Source: Bacillota bacterium (lineage in GTDB: Bacteria > Bacillota > SHA-98 > UBA4971). Taken from it: a stretch of 64,000 nt of DNA. Within the stretch, counting starts at the first letter, position 1. Each line of letters begins with the position of its first letter. Under the pieces are notes generated by a model, which was not told the DNA's origin, ran no database searches, and saw only the letters and a program-made list of their open reading frames with translations. The stretch spans positions 309,060-373,059 of the forward strand of contig JANLFY010000001.1 in assembly GCA_024653485.1 (NCBI GenBank), written 5' to 3'. Below are positions 44,533 through 53,386 of the stretch, in pieces. Position numbers and translations under genes: made by a program.

Positions 44533-45399
44533 ATGCCTGCGATCAAGGATCTGTTCAAAGGGAAACAGAAGTACGTGACAGTCAAGCCCACGAGCGTCCA
44601 GACCGAGCAACCCGAAGGCCTGTGGACCAAGTGTTCGCAGTGTGGACAGCTCACATACACCAGGGAGCTTGCACGAAACCTGCTCGTGTGCCACAAGTGT
44701 GGGTTCCATTTCAAGCTGACGGCTGCACAGAGGCTTGCCATCACGCTCGATGAGGGCAGTTTCACGGAGCTCGACTCGAATCTCGCGTCCGTGGACCCGA
44801 TAGAGTTTCCCGGTTACGCTTCCAAGCTCGAAAGGACCAGGCAGACCACAGGCCTCGAGGAGGCAGCCGTGACGGGCCAGGGGACGATAGGCGGCTACCC
44901 GGTCATGATAGGCGTGATGGACTTTTCGTTCATAGGGGCGAGCATGGGATCGGTCGTGGGGGAGAAAGTGGCGCGGCTCTTCGAAAGGGCAACGAGGCAA
45001 CGCATCCCCGTGGTGATGTTCAGCGCCTCCGGCGGCGCGAGAATGCAGGAAGGTGTGCTGTCGCTGATGCAGATGGCCAAGACTAGCGCTGCTTGCGCTC
45101 GCATGTCTGAGGCAGGCGTCCTCTACATCTCGGTGCTTACGAATCCCACGACCGCGGGGGTGCTCGCCAGCTTCGCGTCTCTCGGTGACATCGTGATCGC
45201 CGAGCCGGGTTCGCTCATAGGGTTCACGGGCCAGAGAGTGATCGAGGAGACCATAAGGCAGAAACTGCCGCCCGGTTTCCAGAGCGCTGAGTTCGTCCTC
45301 GAGCACGGCATGATAGACATGATCGTCCAACGGCGAGACATGAAGAAGACCCTCACTTCGCTGCTTGCGCTCCATGAGAGGAGGCATGAAGCGGGATGA
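44533..45399 (+). CDS. accD: Acetyl-CoA carboxylase carboxyltransferase subunit beta
   Basis: A 288-residue carboxyltransferase beta subunit. The N-terminal zinc ribbon has Cys34-Cys37 and Cys53-Cys56 (KCSQCGQL ... LVCHKCGF). The crotonase-like core follows with FSASGGARMQEGVLSLMQMA. With AccA it transfers the carboxyl group from carboxybiotin to acetyl-CoA, giving malonyl-CoA for fatty acids. It overlaps accA by four bases. accB and accC are not in the window. Confidence 0.97.
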   Translation: MPAIKDLFKGKQKYVTVKPTSVQTEQPEGLWTKCSQCGQLTYTRELARNLLVCHKCGFHFKLTAAQRLAITLDEGSFTELDSNLASVDPIEFPGYASKLERTRQTTGLEEAAVTGQGTIGGYPVMIGVMDFSFIGASMGSVVGEKVARLFERATRQRIPVVMFSASGGARMQEGVLSLMQMAKTSAACARMSEAGVLYISVLTNPTTAGVLASFASLGDIVIAEPGSLIGFTGQRVIEETIRQKLPPGFQSAEFVLEHGMIDMIVQRRDMKKTLTSLLALHERRHEAG

Positions 45400-46451
45400 T
45401 AAACCTCACGCTGGAATTCGAGAAGCCCCTTGTGGAGTTGGAGAAGAGGATCGAGGAGCTCCGGAACTTCAGCCAAGAAAGGGGCATCGATCTTTCCGAC
45501 GAGATCGCCACTCTCGAGAAGAAGGCTGAAGCGCTGCGTCGCGAGATCTTTGACAACCTCACCCCCTGGCAGCGCGTGCAGATCGCGCGCCACCCGAGAA
45601 GGCCAACGACCCTCGACTACATCGGCCTCATCTTCGACGAGTTCATCGAGCTCCATGGCGACCGGGCTTTTCGAGACGACGGCGCCATAGTCGGTGGCCT
45701 GGCGAGCATCGACGGCAGGCCCGTCACTGTGGTCGGGACGCAGAAAGGTCGCGACACCAAGGAGAACCTCGCAAGGAACTTCGGGATGCCTCACCCCGAG
45801 GGGTACCGCAAGGCCTTGCGGCTCATGAAACAGGCCGAGAAGTTCCACCGCCCGGTCGTGTCGTTTGTGGACGTCGTGGGGGCGTATCCCGGGGTTGAGG
45901 CGGAGGAGCGCGGCCAAGGCCAGATCATCGCGCGCAACATAGAGGAGCTTTCCAGGCTGGCCACGTGCATCGTGGTGGTCATAACCGGCGAGGGAGGCAG
46001 CGGAGGCGCGCTGGCGATAGGTGTTGGCGACAGGCTCCTCATGCTTGAGAACGCATACTTCTCCGTCATCTCCCCGGAGGGGTGTGCCGCGATCCTGTGG
46101 AAGGACGGATCCAGGGCTCAGGAGGCTGCTGAAGTGCTAAAGCTTACGGCGCCTGACATGAAGAGACTTGGGATAGTGGATGAAGTGCTGCCGGAGCCGA
46201 AGGGGGCCGCTCACAAGGACCGGGAAGGAACGGCTCGCGTCATCAAAGAGGCTCTCATAAGGAGCATAGACGAGCTTTCGGGGATACCACCCCGCAGGCT
46301 CGTCGAGAGGCGGTATGCGAGGCTCCGGAGGATAGGGGAGTTCGTGACGCGCGAGGCCGCGCAGCAGGAATTCGCGGAGGCCGCCTCGGCCGGAGGGGAC
46401 GTGTTGCGGGTGGCGGGACCCGCCGGGAACAGGGGGGAATCCGGACGTTGA
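45396..46451 (+). CDS. accA: Acetyl-CoA carboxylase carboxyltransferase subunit alpha
   Basis: A 351-residue alpha subunit with GDRAFRDDGAIVGGLASI, the oxyanion-hole region ITGEGGSGGALAIGVGDRL and ISPEGCAAILWKD. The N-terminal coiled coil (LVELEKRIEELRNFSQERG) is normal. It overlaps accD and pfkA by four bases on each side, forming a tight translationally coupled unit. The last 25 residues are Gly/Ala-rich and unconserved. Confidence 0.97.
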   Translation: MINLTLEFEKPLVELEKRIEELRNFSQERGIDLSDEIATLEKKAEALRREIFDNLTPWQRVQIARHPRRPTTLDYIGLIFDEFIELHGDRAFRDDGAIVGGLASIDGRPVTVVGTQKGRDTKENLARNFGMPHPEGYRKALRLMKQAEKFHRPVVSFVDVVGAYPGVEAEERGQGQIIARNIEELSRLATCIVVVITGEGGSGGALAIGVGDRLLMLENAYFSVISPEGCAAILWKDGSRAQEAAEVLKLTAPDMKRLGIVDEVLPEPKGAAHKDREGTARVIKEALIRSIDELSGIPPRRLVERRYARLRRIGEFVTREAAQQEFAEAASAGGDVLRVAGPAGNRGESGR

Positions 46452-47446
46452 AGCGGATAGCGGTTCTCACAAGCGGGGGCGACGCTCCGGGCATGAACGC
46501 GGCGATAAGGGCGGTCACCAGGTGCGCCATTTGTCATGGGATGTCCGTGGTGGGGGTGAATCGAGGGTACCAGGGTCTTGTCGAGGGAGACATGTTCGAC
46601 ATGTCATCTCGCAGCGTGGGTGACATCATCCAGCGTGCCGGCACGATCCTGAGGTCCGCGAGGTCGGAGGAGTTCATGACAGAGGCCGGGCGCAGAAAGG
46701 CCTTGGACCAGATGTCGAGGCGCGGGGTAGAGGCTCTGGTGGTCATTGGAGGCGACGGCACGTTCCGTGGGGCTTGCGCGCTTGCGGGCATGGGTGTTCC
46801 TGCTGTGGGGATTCCCGCAACCATTGACAATGACATCGCGTTCACCGACTACTCGCTCGGCTTCGATACCGCGGTGAACACCGCTGTCGACGCGATCACG
46901 AAGATTCGCGACACCGCAAGCTCCCACGGGCGGAGCAACGTAATAGAGGTCATGGGCCGCGACACCGGTCACCTGGCACTGGCGGCCGGCGTGGCGGGAG
47001 GGGCTGAGTACATCCTCATCCCGGAGGTGCCCTTCGACCTGGACTCCATGTGCGAGGGAATCACGGCGGGCTACAGACGAGGAAAGACTCATAGCATAAT
47101 CGTGGTGGCCGAGGGCGTCGGCGGGTACCACTCCCCTGACGAGCTCCACCATGAGAGCATAGGGTTCAAGATAGGTGACGCGGTGCAAGAGCGCACGGGC
47201 CTCGACACCAGGGTCACCGTGCTCGGGTACATACAGCGAGGTGGCGCACCTACGGCCCGTGACAGGCTGCTCGCGACGGCGTTCGGATGCAAGGCCGTGG
47301 AGCTTCTCGCGAACGGCGAGGCCGCAAAGGTCGTCGGCGTCGTGGGCGACGATATCCGGGCGTTCGACATCCGCGAGGTGGCCGCCACACGCAAGAAGGT
47401 CGACATGGATCTGTACAACCTGGCGACGATGCTCTCTAGAGTCTAG
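46448..47446 (+). CDS. pfkA: 6-phosphofructokinase, ATP-dependent type
   Basis: A 332-residue phosphofructokinase. IGGDGTFRGA carries Gly104, the residue that marks ATP-dependent enzymes (PPi types have Asp). The catalytic loop is PATIDNDI with Ala124 where E. coli has Gly. VIEVMGRDTGHLAL binds the substrate. TTG 46448 overlaps the accA stop (TTGA). Numbering matches E. coli PfkA exactly up to here. It commits fructose-6-phosphate to glycolysis. A second, pyrophosphate-type enzyme lies 3 kb downstream. Confidence 0.95.
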   Translation: MKRIAVLTSGGDAPGMNAAIRAVTRCAICHGMSVVGVNRGYQGLVEGDMFDMSSRSVGDIIQRAGTILRSARSEEFMTEAGRRKALDQMSRRGVEALVVIGGDGTFRGACALAGMGVPAVGIPATIDNDIAFTDYSLGFDTAVNTAVDAITKIRDTASSHGRSNVIEVMGRDTGHLALAAGVAGGAEYILIPEVPFDLDSMCEGITAGYRRGKTHSIIVVAEGVGGYHSPDELHHESIGFKIGDAVQERTGLDTRVTVLGYIQRGGAPTARDRLLATAFGCKAVELLANGEAAKVVGVVGDDIRAFDIREVAATRKKVDMDLYNLATMLSRV

Positions 47447-47595
47447 CTTGCCCAACCCGTGGGTGCTCATGAGTCTTGGCGGATCCGATCGCCGCGCGCG
47501 GTTTTGTGGAACAGCCGCGTCGCGTCGCGTCTGTGTGAAGCCCTTCCGTTGAGGGAGGGTTTCGGTCTGTCCTGGAGGACAAAGCCAGGAGACCG

Positions 47596-47646
47596 CAAGT
47601 GCGCTCATCAAGTGCGCTCGTAAGGAAGGACGAGAGGAAGGACGAG
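47596..47646. repeat. Two successive tandem duplications (13 nt and 12 nt)
   Basis: CAAGTGCGCTCAT is followed by CAAGTGCGCTCGT (47596-47621), and one base later AGGAAGGACGAG occurs twice (47623-47646). They fill the pfkA-pyk gap just before the ribosome site of pyk. Confidence 0.85.
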
Positions 47647-47669
47647 AGGAGCATGGAGGAGGTGTGGAA

Positions 47670-49082
47670 GTGCGCAGGACGAAGATAGTGTGCACTTTGG
47701 GCCCAGCCACCGACCAGCCCGGCGTGATGGAGGCATTGGTCAAGGCGGGGATGGACGTGGCCAGGATAAACGCGTCCCATGGCTGCTGCGAAGAACACGC
47801 CGCCCGCATTAGGCGAGTGAGGGAGGCAGCCAGTGCATGCGGGAGGCAGGTGGGGATCATGTTCGATCTCGCGGGACCCAAGATCCGCACCGGCCCGATC
47901 AAGAATGGCAAGGTCGAGCTCGCACAAGGAGCCCTCGTCTCCCTTGTGCCTGGCTGCGAGGAAGGCGATGCCCAGCGAGTGTTCGTGAATTACCCGGACC
48001 TTCTGGAGAGCGTGTGCCCGGGCGCAAGGATCCTCCTGAGCGACGGCCTCATAGAGCTGGAGGTGGACCACGTACGGGACGGCGAGGTCGTGTGCAGGGT
48101 GAAGACCTCTGGAGAGCTCGCGTCCCGAAAGGGGGTCAGCTTGCCCGGGGCGAGAGTGCGGTTTCGGTCCGCGACCCGCAAGGACGTCTCGGATATCCAG
48201 TTTGCCGCCGCACAGGAGGTCGATTTCATCGCGTCCTCGTTCGTGCAATGTGCGGAGGACGTGGTTCGGGTCCGGGCGCTCCTCGATGCCGCTGGAGCCG
48301 ACAGCCACGTCATAGCTAAGATCGAGTCCAGCGAGGGGATAGCCAACATCGACGCTATCATAGGGATGGCGGACGGCGTGATGGTGGCCAGAGGAGACCT
48401 CGGCGTCGAAACGCTGCCCGAGAGGGTGCCACTCGTCCAGAAGATGATCATCCAGAAATGTAATGCCGCCGGCAAGCCCGTCATCACCGCCACGGAGATG
48501 CTGGAGTCGATGGTGGAGAATCCCAGGCCCACGAGGGCTGAGGTGACAGATGTCGCGTGTGCCATCTTCGACGGCACCGACGCGGTCATGCTGTCCGCGG
48601 AAACGGCCGTCGGAAACCACCCTATAGAGGCGGTGTCGATGATGGCCCGGATCGCCGAGACCACGGAGGAAGCCCTGCCATACGCGGAGATTCTGAGGGC
48701 GAAGAGCATATCTCCCTCGAGGAGCGTCGCGGACGCCATCAGCCATGCCACGTGTCAGACCGCCCACGATCTCGGCGTCAAGGCCATACTTACGTCGACC
48801 GAGTCGGGCGCGACAGCTCGGATGGTGTCGAAGTACCGCCCGCAGGCGCCGATAGTCGCGGCGACGCCGGATCCCAGAGTGGCTTCGAAACTGACCCTGG
48901 CATGGGGAGTCCTGCCTACGCTCGTTAGAAAGGCAGCCAACATAGACGATGTCCTGGACGTGACGATCGAGGCAGCGGTCTCGTTGGGAGTGGCAAGCAA
49001 GGGCGATCTCGTGATCATCACTGCGGGCGTCCGAGCGGGGGTGCCCGGGACGACGAACATGCTCAAGGTCCACAGGGTGTAG
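47670..49082 (+). CDS. pyk: Pyruvate kinase
   Basis: A 470-residue enzyme with RRTKIVCTLGPATDQ, MFDLAGPKIRTGPI, the Mg/PEP site KIESSEGIANIDAIIG and MVARGDLGVE, and ETAVGNHPIEAVSMM. It lacks the extra C-terminal PEP-utiliser-type domain seen in Bacillus enzymes, so it is the short form. ASHGCCEEH replaces the more usual FSHGTHEEH in the nucleotide/K+ region. GTG 47670 follows GGAGGAGG at seven bases; the GTG two codons earlier is too close. Makes ATP and pyruvate in the last step of glycolysis. Confidence 0.96.
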   Translation: MRRTKIVCTLGPATDQPGVMEALVKAGMDVARINASHGCCEEHAARIRRVREAASACGRQVGIMFDLAGPKIRTGPIKNGKVELAQGALVSLVPGCEEGDAQRVFVNYPDLLESVCPGARILLSDGLIELEVDHVRDGEVVCRVKTSGELASRKGVSLPGARVRFRSATRKDVSDIQFAAAQEVDFIASSFVQCAEDVVRVRALLDAAGADSHVIAKIESSEGIANIDAIIGMADGVMVARGDLGVETLPERVPLVQKMIIQKCNAAGKPVITATEMLESMVENPRPTRAEVTDVACAIFDGTDAVMLSAETAVGNHPIEAVSMMARIAETTEEALPYAEILRAKSISPSRSVADAISHATCQTAHDLGVKAILTSTESGATARMVSKYRPQAPIVAATPDPRVASKLTLAWGVLPTLVRKAANIDDVLDVTIEAAVSLGVASKGDLVIITAGVRAGVPGTTNMLKVHRV

Positions 49083-49343
49083 AGGAAAGTTCTTCCCTGC
49101 AGGAGGAGGAATACGAAGGCGGCTGGAGAATAGAAAGGGTTGGCAAGCTAATCCTATATCGTGACGATCTTTGACGACGCGTGGAGGGAGGCAGGGCCCG
49201 ACGCGTTTTTCCTGGTACGTTCCTGACCCGGCGGGGCAGCAACTGTCCCGCGCGCTCGTGACCGGCAGGAGCGGTATCGTGAGCAAGCCAACGTCGTGTC
49301 GGGGAAAGCCCGAAACGATGAGGAATAGAGGGAGGAATGTGGT

Positions 49344-50195
49344 ATGCCGCTGGTGACGACGAAAGAGATGCTCAAGAAAGCTCAGGCGGAGCGTTACGCG
49401 GTTGGAGCGTTCAACGCGAACAACCTCGAGTACGTGCAGGCCATCATCGACGCTGCCGAGGAAGAGAAGGCGCCCGTGATCCTTCAAGCGAGCCAGGGTG
49501 CGATAAAGTACGCGGGGCTCAAGATGGTCGTGGCCATGGTCAAGGCTGCGGCGGAGGCCGCCAGCGTGCCCGTAGCGCTTCACCTCGACCATGGCACGGA
49601 CTACAAGCAAAACGTGAGATGCCTTGCAGCCGGCTTCACCTCGCTCATGTTCGACGGTTCCTCCTTGTCCTTTGAGGAGAACGCCGCCATAACGAAGAAG
49701 ATCGTGGAGATGGCTCACGCCGCGGGCATCCCCGTCGAGGCGGAGCTCGGCAAGGTCGCGACTGCCGGTCACGTGACCGAGGAAGAGGTCAGAGCGTTGA
49801 TGACCGACCCCGAGGAGGCCAAGAGGTTCGTGGAGGAGACCGGTGTCGACTCTCTGGCCGTGGCCGTCGGGAGCGTTCACAAGATGACCACTCAGGCTGC
49901 GCGGCTCGATGTGGACAGGATAGCCAAGATTAGAGAGCTCACGGGGGTTCCGCTTGTGCTGCACGGCGCGTCGGGCGTGACCGACGAAGGGTACAGGCTC
50001 GGCATCTCCGCGGGCATATGCAAGATCAACATAGCGACGGAGCTCAACAAAGCGTTCACGCGCGGTATACGCGAGGCGCTCGAGAAGAATCCCGACGAGA
50101 TCGATCCCAGGCGAATTGCGGGGGTCGGCCGGGACTACATGAAAGAGGCAGTGAAAGCCAAGATGCGCCTCTTCGGGTGTTCGGGGAAGGCTTGA
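49344..50195 (+). CDS. fba: Class II fructose-1,6-bisphosphate aldolase
   Basis: A 283-residue zinc aldolase with YAVGAFNANNLEYVQAI, the zinc/catalytic motif ALHLDHGTDYK, VEAELGKV and VLHGASGVTDEGYRLG, KINIATELN. The 283-residue length is that of the GatY/FbaA-like class IIB. The ATG at 49344 follows AGAGGGAGGAA. A GatY-type tagatose-bisphosphate specificity is less likely, because phosphofructokinase genes stand on both sides. The 261-nt gap before it holds no gene. Confidence 0.95.
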   Translation: MPLVTTKEMLKKAQAERYAVGAFNANNLEYVQAIIDAAEEEKAPVILQASQGAIKYAGLKMVVAMVKAAAEAASVPVALHLDHGTDYKQNVRCLAAGFTSLMFDGSSLSFEENAAITKKIVEMAHAAGIPVEAELGKVATAGHVTEEEVRALMTDPEEAKRFVEETGVDSLAVAVGSVHKMTTQAARLDVDRIAKIRELTGVPLVLHGASGVTDEGYRLGISAGICKINIATELNKAFTRGIREALEKNPDEIDPRRIAGVGRDYMKEAVKAKMRLFGCSGKA

Positions 50196-50268
50196 GCGGT
50201 CTAGCTCCGGAACATCAGATTGGTCCAGATTCTGCAGGGCGTTCGTGTAGCCGAGGAGGGTTTTCGAA

Positions 50269-51312
50269 ATGCCGGAAGCGAAAAAGAGGCTGGGTGTTCT
50301 GACGGGAGGCGGAGACTCATCGGGGCTCAACGCCGCAATAAGGGGCGTGGTGATGCGGGCTGCTGACTATGGGTACGAGGTCCTCGGAATCCGTGATGGA
50401 TGGGCCGGGCTCATAAACGCAGACGTCGCTCCCCTCAGCATAGAGGACGTAAGGGAGATCTTGTCCAGGGGGGGCACAATCCTCGGTACGTCGCGCACCA
50501 ACCCGTTCAAGAAAGAGGAGAACGTCGTAAAATGTATTGAGAACGTCAAGAAGCTGGGCATCGACACGGTGATCGCCATCGGCGGCGACGACACGCTGGG
50601 GGTCGCGAACAAGTTGAGCCAGCGGGGCGTGCCGTGCGTCGGGGTGCCGAAGACCATGGACAACGATGTGTCTGGCACCGACTATTGTATAGGGTTCGAC
50701 ACCGCTGTTACGGTGGCCGTTGACGCCGTCGAAAGGCTCCGCGACACCGCGCGCTCTCATAAGCGGATCATGGTGCTGGAAGTGATGGGGAGGGACGCCG
50801 GGTGGGTGGCGTTGGTCACCGCCATGACTGGCGGCGCCGACTGGGTGCTCGTTCCCGAAGTCGAGCCCGACCTCGATGCCATGTGCGAACACCTCCTGAA
50901 GCTCCGCAGCGCGGGCAGACCCTACGGAGTGGTCGTGGTGTCTGAGGGCGTCACCATCCCCGGGCTCGACGAAGAAGGCTCCGGCGAGGTAGACGCTTTC
51001 GGCCATGTGAGGCTCGGCCTTCGCGGCGTGGGGAATCTCGTGGGCGCTGAGATAGAGAGGCGCACGGGCATTCAGACGAGGGTGGCGGTGATCGGCCACA
51101 TCCAGCGAGGAGGGTCGCCGACCGTCACCGACAGGTTCTATGCGACGAGGCTCGGCATGGCGGCTGTTGACCTCGCGAGCCGGGGCGAGTTCGGAAAGAT
51201 GCCGGCGTTCGCGGGCGGAGAGATCAAGGTCGTCGACCTTGCCACCGCTGTCGGCAAGACCAAGGTCGTGCCGGAGTCCCTCTACAAGGAAGCGATGACC
51301 CTCTTCAAGTAA
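50269..51312 (+). CDS. pfp: Phosphofructokinase of the pyrophosphate-dependent type
   Basis: A 347-residue PFK homologue. IGGDDTLGVA carries Asp108, which takes the place of Gly104 of ATP enzymes and blocks ATP binding. The catalytic loop PKTMDNDVSGTDY has the Lys128 found in PPi-dependent enzymes. Both marks together indicate reversible PPi:fructose-6-phosphate phosphotransferase. VLEVMGRDAGWVAL and HIQRGGSPT are normal. The ATG follows GAGGAGGGTTTTCGAA. It lies 73 bp behind fba, so fba-pfp may work in both glycolysis and gluconeogenesis. Confidence 0.9.
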   Translation: MPEAKKRLGVLTGGGDSSGLNAAIRGVVMRAADYGYEVLGIRDGWAGLINADVAPLSIEDVREILSRGGTILGTSRTNPFKKEENVVKCIENVKKLGIDTVIAIGGDDTLGVANKLSQRGVPCVGVPKTMDNDVSGTDYCIGFDTAVTVAVDAVERLRDTARSHKRIMVLEVMGRDAGWVALVTAMTGGADWVLVPEVEPDLDAMCEHLLKLRSAGRPYGVVVVSEGVTIPGLDEEGSGEVDAFGHVRLGLRGVGNLVGAEIERRTGIQTRVAVIGHIQRGGSPTVTDRFYATRLGMAAVDLASRGEFGKMPAFAGGEIKVVDLATAVGKTKVVPESLYKEAMTLFK

Positions 51313-51367
51313 GCCTACGGGGGCTCGCTCCTCGGCGTGCAAGGCCGCAGGTATGAGGGTGAGTCTC

Positions 51368-51985
51368 ATGGGTCTCGATACCATAGCCACCGCCTGGGTT
51401 CCTTCCATAACGTTCCTGGGCGGAGGCTTTTTCCTTATGGCCGTAGGAGTCCCCATCTCCTCGCTGGCCATGTTCAGCTTCCTCGCTATCGCCATGCAGG
51501 CACGCGGCTGGTCCTGGCTATACTCGGCGCTGGTCGCGGGGTTCTTCACCGCCGCGGGGCATGCCGGATCATACGTTGTTTTCCGCGCCGCTGGCAACCC
51601 CATCTTCGAGAGGCTCGCCCGACGGCAGCCTGAGGCGTCCCGTGTCCTTGCACGGCTGAAAGCAGCCATCGGCCGCGGACACCCTCGCGTGGCGCTCGAG
51701 CTCTTCGCTCTGCGCTGGGTAGGCGCGGGGTACAGCCAGGTGTTCTGGCTCCTGGGGGTCCTGGGAAGCGGAACCGCCAACACCGTGCGCAACCTCCTCC
51801 TCGCGGACCTCCTCTGGGCCGCGACGTGGTCCTGGGCGCTTGCCAACGTCATCCCCGACGCCCCCGCACTGGCAAGGCACATGTCGGTGGCCGGCTGGGT
51901 GCTCCTCGGCGCCGGCGTGCTCGCCGCCGTAGCCCGGCAGGTGGCTTCCCGCGTGCGCGCGAATTCCGGGCCGCGGAGACGCTAG
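51368..51985 (+). CDS. DedA/VTT-like integral membrane protein
   Basis: A 205-residue protein with about five hydrophobic segments. The middle part (AGHAGSYVVFRAAGNPIFER, then LFALRWVGAGYSQVFWLLGV and WAATWSWALANVI) follows the general DedA/VTT layout: a glycine-rich re-entrant region, a charged loop with an Arg-rich helix and a second re-entrant region. Sequence identity to named members cannot be judged by eye. GAGGGTGAG supports the ATG at 51368 over that at 51353. Function unknown; DedA proteins flip lipid carriers. Confidence 0.6.
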   Translation: MGLDTIATAWVPSITFLGGGFFLMAVGVPISSLAMFSFLAIAMQARGWSWLYSALVAGFFTAAGHAGSYVVFRAAGNPIFERLARRQPEASRVLARLKAAIGRGHPRVALELFALRWVGAGYSQVFWLLGVLGSGTANTVRNLLLADLLWAATWSWALANVIPDAPALARHMSVAGWVLLGAGVLAAVARQVASRVRANSGPRRR

Positions 51986-52014
51986 GTCTGCCGGGCGTGG
52001 CACGGCACGGCGGG

Positions 52015-52572
52015 TCACTCCTGTGAGGTCAGGGCCTCGAGCGCGCGCTCGTACACTTCGAGGTCGCGGGAGCTGAAGAGCACGAACCTTACCTCGTCAA
52101 GGCTCGGTCCTTCCGAGTCGCTCAGGAAATCCCGCACGGCTCCCAGCGCCACTCGAGCCGCCCTCTCTATCGGAAACCCGTACGCCCCGGTGCTGATCGA
52201 TGGGAACGAGATCGTGCGCAGCCCGTGCTCCGTCGCAAGCTGGAGGCTGCTGCGGTAAGCGCTTGCGAGCGTTTCGTCCTCGCCATGTCCGCCGCCCTGC
52301 CAAATGGGCCCGACCGTGTGGATGACGTACCGCGCCTTGAGTCGTCCGCCCGTTGTGATCACGGCTTTTCCGGCAGGTAAGCGCCCACTTTCCTTCCGTA
52401 TCCTCATGCACTGCTCATGGATCTCCGGTCCGCCGGCCCGGTGTATGGCTCCGTCCACTCCGCCTCCTCCTGCCAGCTCGGAGTTTGCGGCGTTCACGAT
52501 GGCGTCAGTTGGTTGCTCGGTTATGTCCCCTCGCACGAGCCTCAGCAGCGTTCGTCCCACGGTGACTTCCAT
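52015..52572 (-). CDS. Macrodomain protein (O-acetyl-ADP-ribose deacetylase type)
   Basis: A 185-residue macrodomain. The ADP-ribose-binding loops are LVRGDITEQPTDAIVNAANS, LAGGGGVDGAIHRAGG and SISTGAYGFPIERAA. These are the MacroD-type catalytic motifs found in YmdB, which removes acetyl-ADP-ribose or mono-ADP-ribose. ATG 52572 has GAGAGGGGG nine bases upstream. The frame remains open to 52815 but those codons are unconserved and divergent from the gcvH leader. It stands alone between a membrane-protein gene and the Hdr cluster. Confidence 0.92.
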   Translation of the reverse strand: MEVTVGRTLLRLVRGDITEQPTDAIVNAANSELAGGGGVDGAIHRAGGPEIHEQCMRIRKESGRLPAGKAVITTGGRLKARYVIHTVGPIWQGGGHGEDETLASAYRSSLQLATEHGLRTISFPSISTGAYGFPIERAARVALGAVRDFLSDSEGPSLDEVRFVLFSSRDLEVYERALEALTSQE

Positions 52573-52935
52573 TCTCGGAATCCCCCTCTCTCCGTTTGCG
52601 CTTGTTAGCGCTCGTTTGCGTGTAACCCAAGTATGAGATTCTGGCGTGGGGCGCGCGTTCCTTCCAGGCTGTGCTGGCTGTGCTCTCGCCTTGCGCGTCG
52701 GGCGCGCGCTCAGCTCCGCGCGCCCTGGGCGGGACAAGCGCTCCCGCACAGCGCCGCCGGACGGGGAGTGCCGCACTTGTGAGTGTACTGTGACGATGAA
52801 GGAGGATTCAGGCATGTAAACGTAGAAAGATTCAGAGCACGGGGACTACGCGCGGGACACCGCGAACGACAGACGCGCTCAACGGATGACTCGCCGTCGA
52901 GCTTTGCGACGAGACGAGACTCGGAGGTGGGACCT
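52573..52935. other. Divergent intergenic region upstream of the Hdr cluster
   Basis: This 363-base gap separates the macrodomain gene (minus) and the H-like gene (plus), so it should hold two promoters. No good sigma-A pair was found. It carries a 9-nt tandem duplication (GGCTGTGCT, 52667-52684) and a GAAGGAGG at 52798-52805 that precedes only a tiny open frame. No glycine riboswitch could be recognised. Confidence 0.5.
52667..52684. repeat. 9-nt tandem duplication
   Basis: GGCTGTGCT is repeated exactly twice in the divergent region. Confidence 0.6.
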
Positions 52936-53352
52936 GTGGAAGTCGGTGGGTACCTTCTGCCGGATGACCTGTACTATGACCCGAACCACAGCTGGGGAAG
53001 GGTAGAGGGATCCGTCGTGACGGTCGGGCTGAACGATTTCGCTCAGAAGCTGGCCGGAGAGTTCGTGTCATGTGATCTCCCGGCGGTTGGCAAGAAGGTT
53101 CAGCAAGGGAAACCTGTGGCTGCGGTCGAGTCTGGCAAGTGGGTTGGGCGCATATACGCTGTGGTAGGAGGCGAAGTCATAGAGGTCAACGAGAAACTGG
53201 AGGACGACCCGACTCTCCTCAACACCGACCCCTACGGTGAAGGCTGGGTTTTCAAAGTCAAGATGGAGGATCCCGGCGAACTCGCCAACCTCATGCAGGG
53301 CGACAAGGCGGCGAGGTGGCTCGAGGAGGAAATCGAGAAACACGCAAAGTAG
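52936..53352 (+). CDS. GcvH-like lipoyl-carrier protein next to Hdr genes
   Basis: A 138-residue lipoyl-domain protein of the glycine-cleavage H family: YYDPNHSWGRVEGSVVTVGL, DFAQKLAGEFVSCDLPAVGK and VEVNEKLEDDPTLLNTDPYG-like C-terminal half. The lipoyl lysine is Lys68 in AVESGKWVGRIYA. ESGKW in place of the usual ESVKA is unlike the housekeeping protein. GTG 52936 follows GGAGGTG; the frame upstream is unconserved. No gcvT, gcvP or lipoate ligase is in the window. Genes for HdrC, HdrB and HdrA follow, recalling the lipoate-binding proteins linked to sHdr complexes, so it is probably an electron- or thiol-carrier of the Hdr system. Confidence 0.85.
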   Translation: MEVGGYLLPDDLYYDPNHSWGRVEGSVVTVGLNDFAQKLAGEFVSCDLPAVGKKVQQGKPVAAVESGKWVGRIYAVVGGEVIEVNEKLEDDPTLLNTDPYGEGWVFKVKMEDPGELANLMQGDKAARWLEEEIEKHAK

Positions 53353-53386
53353 CGTCCGGGCAGATAGTCGCAGGCTGGACAGGTGA

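Noticed and set aside
52573..52935. Possible glycine riboswitch upstream of the H-like gene.
   Set aside because: No tandem glycine aptamer signature was seen, in line with the protein not being a glycine-cleavage enzyme.
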